A stretch of 64,000 nucleotides of DNA from Bradyrhizobium sp. ISRA430 (GTDB lineage Bacteria; Pseudomonadota; Alphaproteobacteria; Rhizobiales; Xanthobacteraceae): positions 62,001 through 126,000 of the forward strand of contig NZ_CP094516.1 in assembly GCF_029909975.1 (NCBI RefSeq). The letters are read 5' to 3'. The notes beneath the pieces were generated by a model. It ran no database searches and was not told the DNA's origin. It saw only the letters and a program-made list of their open reading frames with translations. Positions 11,114-22,885 of this stretch are shown one piece after another; positions within the stretch are counted from its first letter, which is position 1, and each line of letters begins with the position of its first letter. Both the position numbers and the translations under genes were made by a program.

Positions 11114-11881
11114 ATGAGCCGTCGGCGTCGCATTTATGAAGGCAAGGCGAAGGTCCTCTACGAAGGTCCGGAGCCGGGCACCCTGATCCAGCACTTCAAG
11201 GATGACGCCACCGCGTTCAATGCAAAAAAGCATCAGGTGATCGAGGGCAAGGGCGTCCTCAACAACCGGATCTCGGAGTACCTGTTTCAGCACCTCAACG
11301 ACATCGGGGTGCCGACCCATTTCATCCGCCGCCTCAACATGCGCGAGCAGCTCATTCGCGAGGTCGAAATCGTGCCGCTGGAAGTGGTGGTGCGCAACGT
11401 CGCCGCCGGCTCGCTGTCGCAGCGGCTCGGCATCGAGGAGGGCACGCAGCTCCCGCGCTCGATCATCGAGTTCTACTACAAGAACGATCAGCTCAACGAC
11501 CCCATGGTGTCGGAAGAGCACATCACTGCCTTCGGCTGGGCGACGCCGCAGGAGATCGACGACATCATGGCGCTCGCCATCCGCGTCAACGACTTCCTCA
11601 CCGGCCTCTTCCTGGGCATCGGCATCCGCCTCGTCGACTTCAAGATGGAGTGCGGGCGGCTGTTCGAGAACGAAATGATGCGGATCATCGTCGCCGACGA
11701 GATCTCGCCGGATTCGTGCCGGCTCTGGGACATCAAGTCGAATGAGAAGCTCGACAAGGACCGCTTCCGCAGGGATCTCGGTGGGCTGCTCGAGGCCTAC
11801 ACTGAAGTGGCAAAGCGCCTCGGCATCCTCATGGAGAACGAGCGGCCGGCGGGCTCCGGCCCGGTGCTGGTGAAGAGCTAA
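11114..11881 (+). CDS. purC: Phosphoribosylaminoimidazole-succinocarboxamide synthase (SAICAR synthetase)
   Basis: A 255-residue enzyme of de novo purine synthesis that joins CAIR and aspartate using [21 protein letters not shown] is the glycine-rich ATP-binding start. [39 protein letters not shown] and the signature [14 protein letters not shown] follow, with [17 protein letters not shown] [14 protein letters not shown]. The ATG at 11114 gives the normal length. purS follows after 15 bases. Confidence 0.97.
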   Translation: MSRRRRIYEGKAKVLYEGPEPGTLIQHFKDDATAFNAKKHQVIEGKGVLNNRISEYLFQHLNDIGVPTHFIRRLNMREQLIREVEIVPLEVVVRNVAAGSLSQRLGIEEGTQLPRSIIEFYYKNDQLNDPMVSEEHITAFGWATPQEIDDIMALAIRVNDFLTGLFLGIGIRLVDFKMECGRLFENEMMRIIVADEISPDSCRLWDIKSNEKLDKDRFRRDLGGLLEAYTEVAKRLGILMENERPAGSGPVLVKS

Positions 11882-11896
11882 AGAGGGAATTTTGAC

Positions 11897-12136
11897 GTGA
11901 AGGCACGTGTTACCGTTACCTTGAAGACGGGCATCCTCGATCCGCAAGGCAAGGCCATCGAAGGCGCGCTGAAGTCGCTCGGCGTCGACGGCGTCGCCAG
12001 CGTGCGCCAGGGCAAGGTGTTCGACATCGAGCTCGCCGGCGCCGACAAGGCCAAGGCCGAAGTCGTGCTGAAAGAGGCCGCCGACAAGCTGCTCGCCAAC
12101 ACCGTGATCGAGAATTACCGCGTCGAGATCGTGTAG
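11897..12136 (+). CDS. purS: Phosphoribosylformylglycinamidine synthase, PurS subunit
   Basis: A 79-residue small subunit of the three-part FGAM synthase (PurS-PurQ-PurL), which moves glutamine-derived ammonia to FGAR. It reads MKARVTVTLKTGILDPQGKA, VRQGKVFDIEL and ends NTVIENYRVEIV, matching family length. The start is GTG with AGAGGGAA upstream. It lies 15 bases after purC. The partner genes purQ and purL are further along, separated by unrelated genes. Confidence 0.96.
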   Translation: MKARVTVTLKTGILDPQGKAIEGALKSLGVDGVASVRQGKVFDIELAGADKAKAEVVLKEAADKLLANTVIENYRVEIV

Positions 12137-12158
12137 CTCTCGGAGCGCCGGCCGGGTG

Positions 12159-13184
12159 TCACAGCCAGCCGGCGCGGCGGAAGCGCACATAGAGCGCGGC
12201 GCATGAGATCGCCATCACGCTCAGCAGCACGTAATAGCCGTACTCCCATTGCAACTCCGGCATGTTCTTGAAGTTCATGCCGTAGATGCCGGCAAGCGCG
12301 GTCGGGATGGCGAGGATCGCAAGCCACGAGGCGAGCTTCTTCGAGACCGCGGTCTCCTGCGCCTGGCCGACCAGCAGGCTCGCTTCGAACGCGAAGGCCA
12401 GCACCTCGCGCATGGAATCGATGCGCTCCTGGATGTTGCGGACGTGGTCGGTGACGTCGCGGAAAAGCGGCTGCATGGTCGGGCGCACCATCGAAAGCTC
12501 ATCATGCTCCAGCCGCCGGCACACCTCGACCAGCGGCCCGATTGCGTTGCGCAGTCGCAACAAGTCGCGACGCAGCATGTAGAGCCGCTCGATCTGCTCC
12601 TTGGTGATCGCGTGCGACAGCACGTAGTCCTCGATCTCCTCGACCTCCTCGTGAATGCTCTCGAGCACGGGCGAGTAGTTGTCGACGATGAAATCGAGGA
12701 TCGCATAGAGGATGTAATCCTCGCCGCGGGCGAGCGCCCGCGGGCAGCTCTCACAGCGTTCGCGCACGGTCGTATAAGAGGTCGAGGCGCCGTGACGGAC
12801 GGTGACGAGATAGCCGTCGCCGATGAAAATGTGGGTCTCGCCGAACGCGATCCGGCCCTCGGCCAGTTGCGCCGTTCGCGCCACGATGAACAGCGCCTCG
12901 CCATACTGCTCGATCTTCGGCCGCTGATGGGCGTGGTTGGCGTCCTCGATTGCGAGCTCATGCAGGTCGAACTGCTTCTGCACGGCGGTAAGCAGCGCCA
13001 TGTCGGGCTCGTGCAGTCCGATCCAGACGACATGACCGGGCTTTGCCCGCCAGCTCGAGGCCTCGCTGATGGCGATATTGGCGACGCGCCGCCCGTCGAC
13101 ATAGGCACCGGCGGCGACGACGCCGTCGGCGGAAACCGGCTCGGCAGGAGATATCGGGCGTGGCGGGACATTCATGGCTTTCAT
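12159..13184 (-). CDS. CorA-family magnesium/divalent cation transporter
   Basis: A 341-residue CorA-like channel. A long cytoplasmic domain (residues 1-280) ends in two C-terminal transmembrane helices. The pore motif YGMNF sits after the first helix ([18 protein letters not shown]), and the C-terminus is basic (RFRRAGWL). ATG at 13184 is used, with GCCGGG ahead of it; ATG at 13175 is the alternative, and the TTG at 13205 is rejected. It lies on the strand opposite to purS and purQ and interrupts the purine cluster. Confidence 0.92.
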   Translation of the reverse strand: MKAMNVPPRPISPAEPVSADGVVAAGAYVDGRRVANIAISEASSWRAKPGHVVWIGLHEPDMALLTAVQKQFDLHELAIEDANHAHQRPKIEQYGEALFIVARTAQLAEGRIAFGETHIFIGDGYLVTVRHGASTSYTTVRERCESCPRALARGEDYILYAILDFIVDNYSPVLESIHEEVEEIEDYVLSHAITKEQIERLYMLRRDLLRLRNAIGPLVEVCRRLEHDELSMVRPTMQPLFRDVTDHVRNIQERIDSMREVLAFAFEASLLVGQAQETAVSKKLASWLAILAIPTALAGIYGMNFKNMPELQWEYGYYVLLSVMAISCAALYVRFRRAGWL

Positions 13185-13340
13185 CCCGGCAAATCGTTCG
13201 GCCAAATGGCAGGCTATGGCCTGTGCACAACGCTCTCCGGCGAGGCTAGCACTGGTAAAATCCGCGTCAAATGGTTATGTCTCCTGGCGAATTGGCCCCC
13301 GCGCCAGCCCGATTCCAATCCTCGCCCGGAACTTAAAACC

Positions 13341-14042
13341 ATGAAAGCCGCCGTCCTCGTCTTTCCCGGAATCAACCGCGAGCGCGACATGGCGCGGGCG
13401 CTGAAGCTGATCTCCGGACACGCGCCCGCGATGGTCTGGCACGCCGAGACCTCGCTGCCGGCCGGAACGGATCTCGTCGTCGTGCCCGGCGGTTTCTCCT
13501 ACGGCGACTATTTACGTTGTGGCGCCATCGCGGCGCGTGCGCCGGTAATGGATGCGGTGCGCGACTACGCGGACAAGGGCGGCCTCGTGCTCGGCGTCTG
13601 CAACGGTTTCCAGATCCTCTGCGAGTCCGGCCTGCTGCCGGGTGTCTTGATGCGCAATGCGCGGCTGAAATTCATCTGCCATGACGTGCATCTGCGCGTC
13701 GAGCGTTCCGACACGCCGTTCACGCGCGGCTACAATGCCGGCCAGGTGATCCGCGTGCCGGTCGCCCATGGCGAGGGCAATTACGAAGCGGATGAAGAGA
13801 CCATCAAGCGCCTCGAAGGCGAGGGCCGGGTGCTCTATCGCTACTGCTCCGCCGACGGCGTGGTCGACGAGGCCCACAACATCAACGGCGCGGCGCATTC
13901 CATCGCCGGCATCGTCAACGACAAGGGCAACGTGCTCGGCATGATGCCCCACCCGGAGAACCACGTCGAAGAGATCATGGGCTGCACCGACGGGCGCGGC
14001 CTGTTTGCAGGGCTCGTCCAGCACCTGGAAAAGGCCGCGTGA
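13341..14042 (+). CDS. purQ: Phosphoribosylformylglycinamidine synthase, glutaminase subunit PurQ
   Basis: A 233-residue class I glutamine amidotransferase. [17 protein letters not shown] leads to [17 protein letters not shown], the nucleophile elbow [11 protein letters not shown] with the catalytic Cys, and the His/Glu pair in [14 protein letters not shown]. It supplies ammonia to PurL. The ATG at 13341 follows a roughly 150-base divergent gap with corA. The stop overlaps the GTG of the next gene. Confidence 0.97.
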   Translation: MKAAVLVFPGINRERDMARALKLISGHAPAMVWHAETSLPAGTDLVVVPGGFSYGDYLRCGAIAARAPVMDAVRDYADKGGLVLGVCNGFQILCESGLLPGVLMRNARLKFICHDVHLRVERSDTPFTRGYNAGQVIRVPVAHGEGNYEADEETIKRLEGEGRVLYRYCSADGVVDEAHNINGAAHSIAGIVNDKGNVLGMMPHPENHVEEIMGCTDGRGLFAGLVQHLEKAA

Positions 14043-15013
14043 TTGCATTCGTGTTGAAGCGGCTCTCGGCCGCGATTGTGGTCGCTCTGCTTGCGAGCGC
14101 GGCGCTCGCGCAGGATTTTCCCAAGCGTCCGATCACGATGATCGTGCCGTTCGCGGCCGGCGGCACGTCGGACGTGATCGCGCGCACGGTCGCCGAGCAG
14201 ATGAGCATCGCGCTCGGCCAGACCATCGTGATCGAGAACGTCGCCGGTGCCGGCGGCTCGACCGCACTGGCGCGCGCCTCGCGTGCCGAGCCAGACGGCT
14301 ACACGATTGCGATCGGCAATGCCGGCACGAACGCCGCGACCTACACGATCTATCCAAAGCTGCCGTTCACGCCGGACTCCTTCGTGCCGATCGCGATGGT
14401 GGCGAAGACGTTCGGCATCATCGCCCTGCGCAAGGATTTTCCGGCGAAGGACGTGAAGGAGTTCATCGCCTACGCCAAGGCCAATCCCGGCAAGATCAAT
14501 CTCGGCCATGCCGGCGTCGGTTCTTCGAACTACCTGATCTGCAAGAGCTTCGTGACGGCGGCCGGGATCGACGCGACGCTCGTCGGCTATCGTGGTGCGG
14601 CGCCCGCGCTCACCGACGCGGTCGGCAGCCAGATCGACGGCGTCTGCGATGCCGCCGCCTCCGTCTCGCAGTCGATCAACGAAAAGCTGGTGAACGGCCT
14701 CGTGGTCGGCTCCACCGTGCGCCTCGCCACGCTGCCCGATCTGCCCACTTCGGCCGAAGCGGGCCTGCCCGAATTCGAAGCACAAGGCTGGAATGGCCTG
14801 TTCGCGCCCAAGGGCACGCCGCCGGCCGTGATCGCCAAGCTGAATGCCGCCGCGCGCACGGCGGTGGAGACCGACGCGGTGAAGAAGCGCTTTGCCGATC
14901 TGTCGACCGTTGCGCCAGACGCGGACGAGCACGCGCCGCAGGTGCTCCAGCAACTCGTGACGCGTGACGTCGAGAAGTACCGTAAAATGCTGGCGGACGA
15001 CGCCAAGCAATAG
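14039..15013 (+). CDS. Tripartite tricarboxylate transporter substrate-binding protein (Bug family)
   Basis: A 324-residue secreted binding protein with signal peptide [20 protein letters not shown] ending at ALAQ. Family motifs: [51 protein letters not shown] and [19 protein letters not shown]. Bug proteins bind carboxylates or other small anions, but no TctA/TctB membrane genes are nearby, so the ligand and transporter are unknown. The GTG start overlaps the purQ stop by 4 bases, suggesting translational coupling to a functionally unrelated gene. Confidence 0.92.
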   Translation: MIAFVLKRLSAAIVVALLASAALAQDFPKRPITMIVPFAAGGTSDVIARTVAEQMSIALGQTIVIENVAGAGGSTALARASRAEPDGYTIAIGNAGTNAATYTIYPKLPFTPDSFVPIAMVAKTFGIIALRKDFPAKDVKEFIAYAKANPGKINLGHAGVGSSNYLICKSFVTAAGIDATLVGYRGAAPALTDAVGSQIDGVCDAAASVSQSINEKLVNGLVVGSTVRLATLPDLPTSAEAGLPEFEAQGWNGLFAPKGTPPAVIAKLNAAARTAVETDAVKKRFADLSTVAPDADEHAPQVLQQLVTRDVEKYRKMLADDAKQ

Positions 15014-15022
15014 CGTTCTGCG

Positions 15023-15979
15023 CTATCGCAGCTTCAGCCGCTCGGCCGGCACCGTCATGGCGGCCACGCCTGCCATGACCAGCAGCAGTCCGAGCGCGAG
15101 GTTGGACGGCACGCTTTCGCCGAGCAGCACCACCGACAGCGCAACGCCGATCGGAATGCGCAAATAGCCCTGCGCATTCGTCGTCAGCGTGCCGAGCCGG
15201 CTGAGGCACATATAGAACAGCATCAGTCCCAGGGCGCTGGAGACGATCCCCATGACGATGGTGGCTGCGATCGCCTGCGGCGTCGGATGCAGCGTCCACG
15301 GCTGGTCGATGACGAGCGAGGGCGGCAGCAGCACGAGGCCGCCGAACAGGAGCGAGCCGGCTGCCACCACCATGGGATCGTAGTCGGACAGCCGCAGGCC
15401 GAAGATCGTCGCGCAGGCGAAGGAGATGGTGGCGAGCAGGATCGCGATCTCCGCCACGATCTCGCTGCCGAAGCCACGCAGCGCGTCAAGCCCGACGATA
15501 GCGACGGTGCCGACGAGGCCAAGGATCGCGCCTAGGAGCTTCAGGAGGGTTGCCGGCTCGTGCCGCGTGATCAGCGAGATGATCAGGAAGGCAAAGATCG
15601 GCGTCGTCGAGGCCAGCACCACCGTGTTCGAGGCCGGCACATATTGCTGCGACCAGGTGATGATCAGGAACGGGAAAGTCGAGTTGATCAATTGCTGGGT
15701 CGCGAACAGCTTCCAGGCCTTGGCGTCCGTGGGAATCCGGACGCCGCGCATCCGCAGGATGGCGAACAGGAACGCGGCGGCGATCAGCGAGCGCACCGAA
15801 ATGAAGGTGATCGGTGGGATCGTATCGAGCGCGAGCTTGGCCAGCGGATAGGTGGAGCTCCAGCAGCAGGCCAGCGCCAGCAGCAGCGCATAATCGCGCC
15901 AGCCGCGCGCGGCACCTGCTGCAATGGTCGGTAAAGGCGTTGGCGCGGCGCGACCCGTCCTCGATGTGCTCTGCGGCAC
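15023..15979 (-). CDS. EamA/DMT-superfamily exporter
   Basis: A 318-residue membrane protein with ten predicted helices in two EamA repeats. The first starts at WRDYALLLALACCWSSTYPL and the second at LLATISFACATIFGL. Typical motifs include STTPIFAFLIISL and LLGESVP. Substrate unknown. The chosen start is GTG at 15979, with GGGGAG 10 bases upstream. The frame stays open far upstream, but that part overlaps the thioesterase gene and is not conserved. Confidence 0.87.
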   Translation of the reverse strand: MPQSTSRTGRAAPTPLPTIAAGAARGWRDYALLLALACCWSSTYPLAKLALDTIPPITFISVRSLIAAAFLFAILRMRGVRIPTDAKAWKLFATQQLINSTFPFLIITWSQQYVPASNTVVLASTTPIFAFLIISLITRHEPATLLKLLGAILGLVGTVAIVGLDALRGFGSEIVAEIAILLATISFACATIFGLRLSDYDPMVVAAGSLLFGGLVLLPPSLVIDQPWTLHPTPQAIAATIVMGIVSSALGLMLFYMCLSRLGTLTTNAQGYLRIPIGVALSVVLLGESVPSNLALGLLLVMAGVAAMTVPAERLKLR

Positions 15980-16053
15980 CTTTTGCTTGCTCCCCGGCGC
16001 GACAGCGCCTCGCGAAGTCTGGGCGAGGGCGCACCGAAAGGGAAGCCGTCGAG

Positions 16054-16533
16054 CTATGCGTTTGGCCGAGGTAGCGGCTTCCGCTTCACCCGCTTGATCG
16101 TGCCGGAGAAGGTGAACAGCGGCCGTCCGCCCGATGTCAGCTTGCCGCGCAGGAAGATCAGCGAGCCGCCGGCGCGGGACACTTCCCCGGTGCATTCGAT
16201 CAGCTCGCCCTCGCGGGCCGCGTCGAGGAAGTCGCAGGCGAAATTGGTGGTCACGGCCGGCCCATCCAGCTCGTGTGTGGCGATCGCAAACAGGCAATAG
16301 TCGGCGAAGGCCATGAAGCATCCGCCATGGACGTTCCCAGCGCCATTGAGGTGCTTCTTCTCGACCCGGAAGGCGCAGCGGACGCCGCCGTCCTCCTCGA
16401 CCTTGTGCCAGAACGGGCCGATGTGGCTCTCAAAACTGTCGCGAATCCAGGTCCTCCAGCCCGTGAATTCCCCTTCGGTCGCGATGTGCAGGTCGGGGCG
16501 GCGGGATAGGGGGGCTTTGGTGAGCTCGTGCAA
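16054..16533 (-). CDS. PaaI-type hotdog-fold thioesterase
   Basis: A roughly 159-residue acyl-CoA thioesterase-like protein. The hotdog motif GNVHGGCFMAFADYC follows the lead strand, then AVTTNFACDFLDAAREGELI and GGSLIFLRGKL. Start choice: TTG at 16533 (SLHELTKAPLS) with GAAGG about 9 bases upstream; the frame is open to 16623. The product lies directly upstream of, and on the same strand as, the EamA gene (gap 74 bases). Physiological substrate unknown. Confidence 0.82.
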   Translation of the reverse strand: MHELTKAPLSRRPDLHIATEGEFTGWRTWIRDSFESHIGPFWHKVEEDGGVRCAFRVEKKHLNGAGNVHGGCFMAFADYCLFAIATHELDGPAVTTNFACDFLDAAREGELIECTGEVSRAGGSLIFLRGKLTSGGRPLFTFSGTIKRVKRKPLPRPNA

Positions 16534-16716
16534 GGAAATGGGGCCTTCAATTACGGGTCGTTTGCCCTTAAATCCGATCCGTGCGCGCGTTGCAATTCCT
16601 GTTCCTGCGGACCCCGGCTGCAAAACGTGGGACAGCGGGAAATTGCGTCATAAAGGGCTTTTCCCGGCCCCCCGATGTTCCTAAGAACGGCCAAACTCGC
16701 CGAAAGCCCCGAATCC

Positions 16717-18930
<2,214 letters not shown>

Positions 18931-19012
18931 GCCGCCGCCGCATTCTCAAGACCGTAATCCGGGACTGTTCCCAACGGCGAGAGACCCGGATTTCGCGGAG
19001 CCTGTCATCGTG

Positions 19013-19027
19013 CGGCGCTTTGCGCCG
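19013..19027. terminator. Small GC hairpin between convergent purL and acyltransferase
   Basis: CGGCGC-TTT-GCGCCG forms a 6-base-pair stem right at the end of the acyltransferase gene and 80 bases beyond purL. There is no U tract on either strand, so it is at best a Rho-assisted or processing hairpin. It may belong to a dispersed repeat. Confidence 0.3.
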
Positions 19028-19033
19028 GACGCC

Positions 19034-20224
19034 TCACAGCACCCTCGTTGCCCCGGGGATCTGGCGCAAGGCGCGCGTCAGCGCCCAACTGAACGCGACT
19101 GTCAGCACGAATCCGATCGTCGCCTTGATGATCGCAGGCAGGTCATAGTCGAACAGCCAGTATTGCAGCCAAAGCGCGATCGGGTAGTGCACCAAAAACA
19201 TGCCGTAGGCGTCCGCCTGCATCGGATCGAGTAGCTTGGCTGAGCCCGATTGTCTGAATCTCTGGAAAAGGGCCAGGATCAGAAACATGATAGCCACGCT
19301 GAAGACAGCGAAGCAGATGGCATAGAGCCCCTCATACCAGTTCGGCAGCGGCGACGGATTTCCCAGTATTTCGCGCTTGATGTAGATCAGCACCCAGAGC
19401 AGGCAATACGGAACGATCGCCAAGACCATCCAGTCCCAGCTAACCCTCGCCATCCGGCCGTCTGCCGCGAGCAGGCCGCGATCCATATTCGCGACGCCGA
19501 TGCCGGCACCGAAAAAGAAGTAGCTCGCATAAAGCATCACGCGCCCGTGCTGCACCGAGAACGGCCCGAACTCGAACCAGCTACTTGGTCCATAATACAT
19601 CAGCCCAGGAACATAGAACGCTGCGGTGACGGCAAGCATGACCGCGAAGAACATTTCGGGCCGACGGCGACCGTGCAGCGAGAGGCGGTTAATCGGATCG
19701 AGCAGGGTGGGTGACAGCCGATACAATATGCAGGCCACCACGTCGAAGCCGAGCAGGACCCAAAGGAACCAGATCGGTCCGCTCGGCCACGGGCCCTTCG
19801 TGACCATATTCCACCAGTATTCCGAAAAGCCGATCTCGGGATGGTGCCGGAGCGAGATGGCGTAATAGGCGAGCGGAATGACCGTGAACGCGCAGATCAC
19901 GAACGGCAGGCCAAGCCGTAGCAGGCGATCTGCCAAATAGTTCAGCGGTCCCTTGCGGGCGATGCCCGACCACGCAAACAAGCCCGACAGGAAGAAGAAC
20001 ATCGCCATGAAGAAGCTGTCGGTGGCCAGCACGACCATGTCGAAGCCGAAGAAGAATTTCGGATCGGTGTGACCGAAGTAAGTATATGGGATCACCGCGT
20101 GATGCAGCAGCACCACCAGCGTCAGGAAGGTGCGGGCGCGATCGAGTGCCAGGTTGCGCGCCTTGCTCTTCGGCGCTGCGTCCGCCTCGACGCCGATCGT
20201 CGCAGACTGTGAGATCGTGATCAT
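19034..20224 (-). CDS. Acyltransferase 3 family membrane protein (OafA/YrhL-like)
   Basis: About 396 residues with ten or more membrane helices. It opens with [20 protein letters not shown], matching the family's R-x-x-D-xx-R start and catalytic-His region, then [11 protein letters not shown] and [15 protein letters not shown]. Such proteins move acyl groups onto extracytoplasmic glycans or glucans (compare OpgC). ATG at 20224 ([11 protein letters not shown]) is chosen; ATG at 20302 adds 26 unconserved residues. The acceptor is unknown. Confidence 0.85.
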   Translation of the reverse strand: MITISQSATIGVEADAAPKSKARNLALDRARTFLTLVVLLHHAVIPYTYFGHTDPKFFFGFDMVVLATDSFFMAMFFFLSGLFAWSGIARKGPLNYLADRLLRLGLPFVICAFTVIPLAYYAISLRHHPEIGFSEYWWNMVTKGPWPSGPIWFLWVLLGFDVVACILYRLSPTLLDPINRLSLHGRRRPEMFFAVMLAVTAAFYVPGLMYYGPSSWFEFGPFSVQHGRVMLYASYFFFGAGIGVANMDRGLLAADGRMARVSWDWMVLAIVPYCLLWVLIYIKREILGNPSPLPNWYEGLYAICFAVFSVAIMFLILALFQRFRQSGSAKLLDPMQADAYGMFLVHYPIALWLQYWLFDYDLPAIIKATIGFVLTVAFSWALTRALRQIPGATRVL

Positions 20225-20326
20225 GGCCGCCCCGGTTTGCGTTCCTGCCCCGGTCCGACTGTGCCGCCGGGAACCGGATTCAGCAAGGGCAGTTTGCGCC
20301 ATCGCCCCCGCGTCCCGACGGCCTCA

Positions 20327-20351
20327 GGAACCAGCGCGGTGTGGCGAAGTT
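20327..20351 (+). promoter_or_regulatory. EcfG-like promoter upstream of the DUF1328 gene
   Basis: GGAAC (20327-20331), 16 bases, then AGTT (20348-20351), one base off the alphaproteobacterial EcfG consensus GGAAC-N16/17-CGTT. The ATG of the small DUF1328 protein is 58 bases further on. DUF1328/YtjA proteins are recurrent members of general stress regulons, which makes the motif more plausible, but the -10 is imperfect. Confidence 0.35.
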
Positions 20352-20409
20352 AGGATTCACGAAAAGGTTGAGGCCGCCTGAAGCGGCCACCGACACGTCG
20401 GAGCTGGCG

Positions 20410-20583
20410 ATGACCATCCTGAAATGGGCGCTGATCTTCCTGCTGATTTCGATCGTGGCCGGCGTACTCGGCTTCACCGGCATCTCGGCTGCCTCGGCCG
20501 ACATCGCCCGCTTCCTGTTCTACATCTTCGTCGTGATCTTCCTGGTGCTGCTGATATTGGGTCTCACGATATTCAGGGCGTAG
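20410..20583 (+). CDS. DUF1328 (YtjA-like) small membrane protein
   Basis: A 57-residue protein made of two hydrophobic helices: [20 protein letters not shown], then [31 protein letters not shown] between the helices is the DUF1328 signature. The ATG is preceded by GGAGCTGGCG. The function of this inner-membrane family is unknown; in rhizobia such genes are often stress-induced. Confidence 0.9.
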   Translation: MTILKWALIFLLISIVAGVLGFTGISAASADIARFLFYIFVVIFLVLLILGLTIFRA

Positions 20584-20607
20584 CGGGGCTGCTCCAGCAT
20601 TCTCAGT

Positions 20608-20782
20608 CGTCATGCCCGGGCTTGTCCCGGGCATCCACGTGCTTTCGCGTCCGCGATGGCCAAGAAGGTGGATGGCCGGCACCCGGCTCCGCCGAGAGGC
20701 TTCGCCGGGCTACTCAGTATTGGGCCGGCGAAGCTTTAGCGAAGACGGCAAGCCCGGCCATGATGGCAGGCCTACGTGGATG
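20608..20782. repeat. Intergenic inverted repeat (GTCATGCCCGGGC family)
   Basis: Begins CGTCATGCCCGGGCTTGTCC and ends with a degraded inverted copy (GGCCATGATGGCAGGCC then TACGTGGA facing TCCACGT). Inside are several stems around CCGGCGAAGC. It fills the gap between DUF1328 and the stop codon of the convergent DUF427 gene. It is related in style to the elements at 34754 and 55189. Confidence 0.65.
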
Positions 20783-21142
20783 TTACCCCACTTCCTCGAT
20801 CTTCACCTTGTCCGGGTAGAAGGCGAGATGGCCGGAAATCTCGGTCATCGCGGGGTAGGGTGTCTCATAGGTCCAGATCGCGTTGTCGAGTGTCGTGCCG
20901 TCGGCCTTGACGCTGTAATAGCTCGCGTCGCCCTTATAGGGGCAGTGGGTAACGCGGTCGGTACGCTCGAGCAGCGCCATGTTGGTGTCCTCGCGCGGCA
21001 CGTATTGCACGGCCGGATACTTGGCCTCCTTCAGCGTCAGGGCCTTGGCGGTATCCGCGATCACGATGTCGCCCGCCGTCACGCGGACGCGCCGGGGGTT
21101 CGGGGTGATGGTGATGGGGTGGTCGGGGCCTGGAAGCTTCAT
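20783..21142 (-). CDS. DUF427 domain-containing protein
   Basis: A 119-residue protein with the DUF427 pattern: RRVRVTAGDIVIADT, PAVQYVPREDTNMALLERTD, then THCPYKGDASYYSV with the conserved Cys-Pro-Tyr-Lys-Gly, and IWTYETPYP. The fold is a small beta sandwich and no biochemical function is established. Complete, ATG start at 21142. Confidence 0.92.
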   Translation of the reverse strand: MKLPGPDHPITITPNPRRVRVTAGDIVIADTAKALTLKEAKYPAVQYVPREDTNMALLERTDRVTHCPYKGDASYYSVKADGTTLDNAIWTYETPYPAMTEISGHLAFYPDKVKIEEVG

Positions 21143-21328
21143 GATTTCACGCCTTTTCGATCAATCTGCCGCGCGCGGCACTTTGTCGTGCCTTTATCCT
21201 GGTCGGATCGCGGATATAGTGGCTGGGTGCGTGACCTTGAAGACCGTTCACGCTAAGTTTGGCCCTGCCGGGTAGGGGACCCCGGCAGTGATTCGAAGCC
21301 GAACGAGACCAGAAGGAGCGCGACTCGA

Positions 21329-21565
21329 ATGCCAATGGACGCCCGCGATATCGAGGCGATGATCAAAGCAGCGATCCCCGATGCCGAGGTAACCATCCGT
21401 GATCTTGCCGGCGACGGCGACCACTATGCCGCGACCGTAATTTCGGAATCCTTCCGCGGTAAGTCCCGCGTCCAGCAGCACCAAATCGTCTATCAGTCGC
21501 TGCGTGGCCAGATGGGCGGCGTGCTGCACGCGCTGGCGCTGCAGACCGGAGTGCCCGGGACCTGA
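21329..21565 (+). CDS. BolA family protein
   Basis: A 78-residue BolA/IbaG-type protein. MPMDARDIEAMIKAAIPDAE and RDLAGDGDHYAATVISESF carry the conserved His region, and SRVQQHQIVYQSL holds the invariant C-terminal His. BolA proteins pair with monothiol glutaredoxins to bind [2Fe-2S] clusters, and the CGFS glutaredoxin gene lies 3.9 kb downstream. In many alphaproteobacteria bolA and grxD sit next to each other after purL. Here LtrA and egtBD lie between them. Confidence 0.94.
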   Translation: MPMDARDIEAMIKAAIPDAEVTIRDLAGDGDHYAATVISESFRGKSRVQQHQIVYQSLRGQMGGVLHALALQTGVPGT

Positions 21566-21591
21566 TTTAATCGCGGGACCGGGGGACGAAA

Positions 21592-22785
21592 ATGGCTGCG
21601 GAGAATCCTCGCGGCGCGATGTTTCGTGTCATCGTCCCGAACCAGCACAGCCGCGTGACCTATGCCGAGCTGTTCTTCGATCTCGTCTTCGTCTTCGCGG
21701 TTACGCAGGTATCGCACACGCTGCTGCACCATTTCACCCCGCTGGGCGCGGTGCACGTCACGTTGCTGTTTCTCGCGGTGTGGTGGGTCTGGGTCTACAC
21801 CACCTGGGTTACCAACTGGCTCAATCCCGAGCTGACGCCAGTCCGCATTCTGCTCTTCCTGATGATGCTCGGCGGCCTCGTGCTGTCGACGACGATCCCG
21901 ACGGCGTTCGAGGGACGTGGACTGTGGTTTGCGATCGCCTATGCGAGCATGCAGGTCGGACGCACGGCATTCTGGCTGTTTGCAACCCCGCCGCATCGCA
22001 CGCCGGTACGGCACAACGCCATCCGCATTCTGGTCTGGCTCTCCGCCTCCGCGATCTTCTGGATCCTAGGCGGCTTTGCGGATGGCGAGACCCGGCTATG
22101 GCTTTGGATCGTCGCGCTGACGATCGAATACGTTTCACCCGCGGCCCGCTTCTGGGTTCCGAAGCTTGGTCTCTCGTCGATCGAGGCCTGGGCCGTTGAA
22201 GGCGGTCACATGGCCGAACGCTGCGCCGGGTTCATCATCATCGCGCTCGGCGAAGCCATTGTCGTCAATGGCGCGACCTTCGCCGAGCTGGACTGGACCA
22301 CAGAGAACATTCTCGCCTTCGTCTCTGCCCTCGTCGGCAGCGTCGCGATGTGGTGGATCTACTTCCACAAGGGCGCCGAGGCCGGCTCCGAGCTGATCTC
22401 GAAGACCGCCGAATCCGGCCGGCTGGCACGGCTCGCCTATACCTATCTGCACCTGCCGATCGTCGCCGGCATCATCCTGACCGCGGTCTCGGACGAGCTG
22501 GTGCTGAAACATCCGACCGGCCACTCCGACATCCGGATCATCGTGAGTACGATCGGCGGGCCGCTGGTGTTCCTGGTCGGCACGATCCTGTTCAAGCATT
22601 CCATCCGCGGCTTCCTCCAACTCTCGCACGGCATCGGCATCGTCCTGCTGCTCGTGCTGAGCTGGTTTGCAGCCGATCTCTCGCCGTTATGGCTGTCGAT
22701 CGCGACGAGCGTGATCATGATCGTGGTCGCCGTGTGGGAGTCGGTATCGCTGGGGTCGACACCGGCAGAGGCCGAGGAGCATTGA
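21592..22785 (+). CDS. Low temperature requirement A (LtrA) family protein
   Basis: A 397-residue integral membrane protein with about 11 helices. The family motif YAELFFDLVFVFAVTQ is at residues 24-39, with GGHMAERCAGFIIIALGEAI in the middle. LtrA was named in Listeria for growth at low temperature; the molecular activity is unknown. It begins 26 bases after bolA and may share its transcript. Confidence 0.88.
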   Translation: MAAENPRGAMFRVIVPNQHSRVTYAELFFDLVFVFAVTQVSHTLLHHFTPLGAVHVTLLFLAVWWVWVYTTWVTNWLNPELTPVRILLFLMMLGGLVLSTTIPTAFEGRGLWFAIAYASMQVGRTAFWLFATPPHRTPVRHNAIRILVWLSASAIFWILGGFADGETRLWLWIVALTIEYVSPAARFWVPKLGLSSIEAWAVEGGHMAERCAGFIIIALGEAIVVNGATFAELDWTTENILAFVSALVGSVAMWWIYFHKGAEAGSELISKTAESGRLARLAYTYLHLPIVAGIILTAVSDELVLKHPTGHSDIRIIVSTIGGPLVFLVGTILFKHSIRGFLQLSHGIGIVLLLVLSWFAADLSPLWLSIATSVIMIVVAVWESVSLGSTPAEAEEH

Positions 22786-22885
22786 ACCGCCGGCTGGCGG
22801 ATCGACAATATCCGCACCAGGGAACCTGGATATCCTGACGCAACGGCTGACGGCGGCTCGAACCGGCGCGTTCGGCCGGAAGTGT

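Noticed and set aside
15980..16321. N-terminal extension of the EamA protein
   Set aside because: The open frame runs antisense-like through the thioesterase gene and is Arg-rich. The GTG at 15979 with GGGGAG ahead starts just before the first membrane helix.
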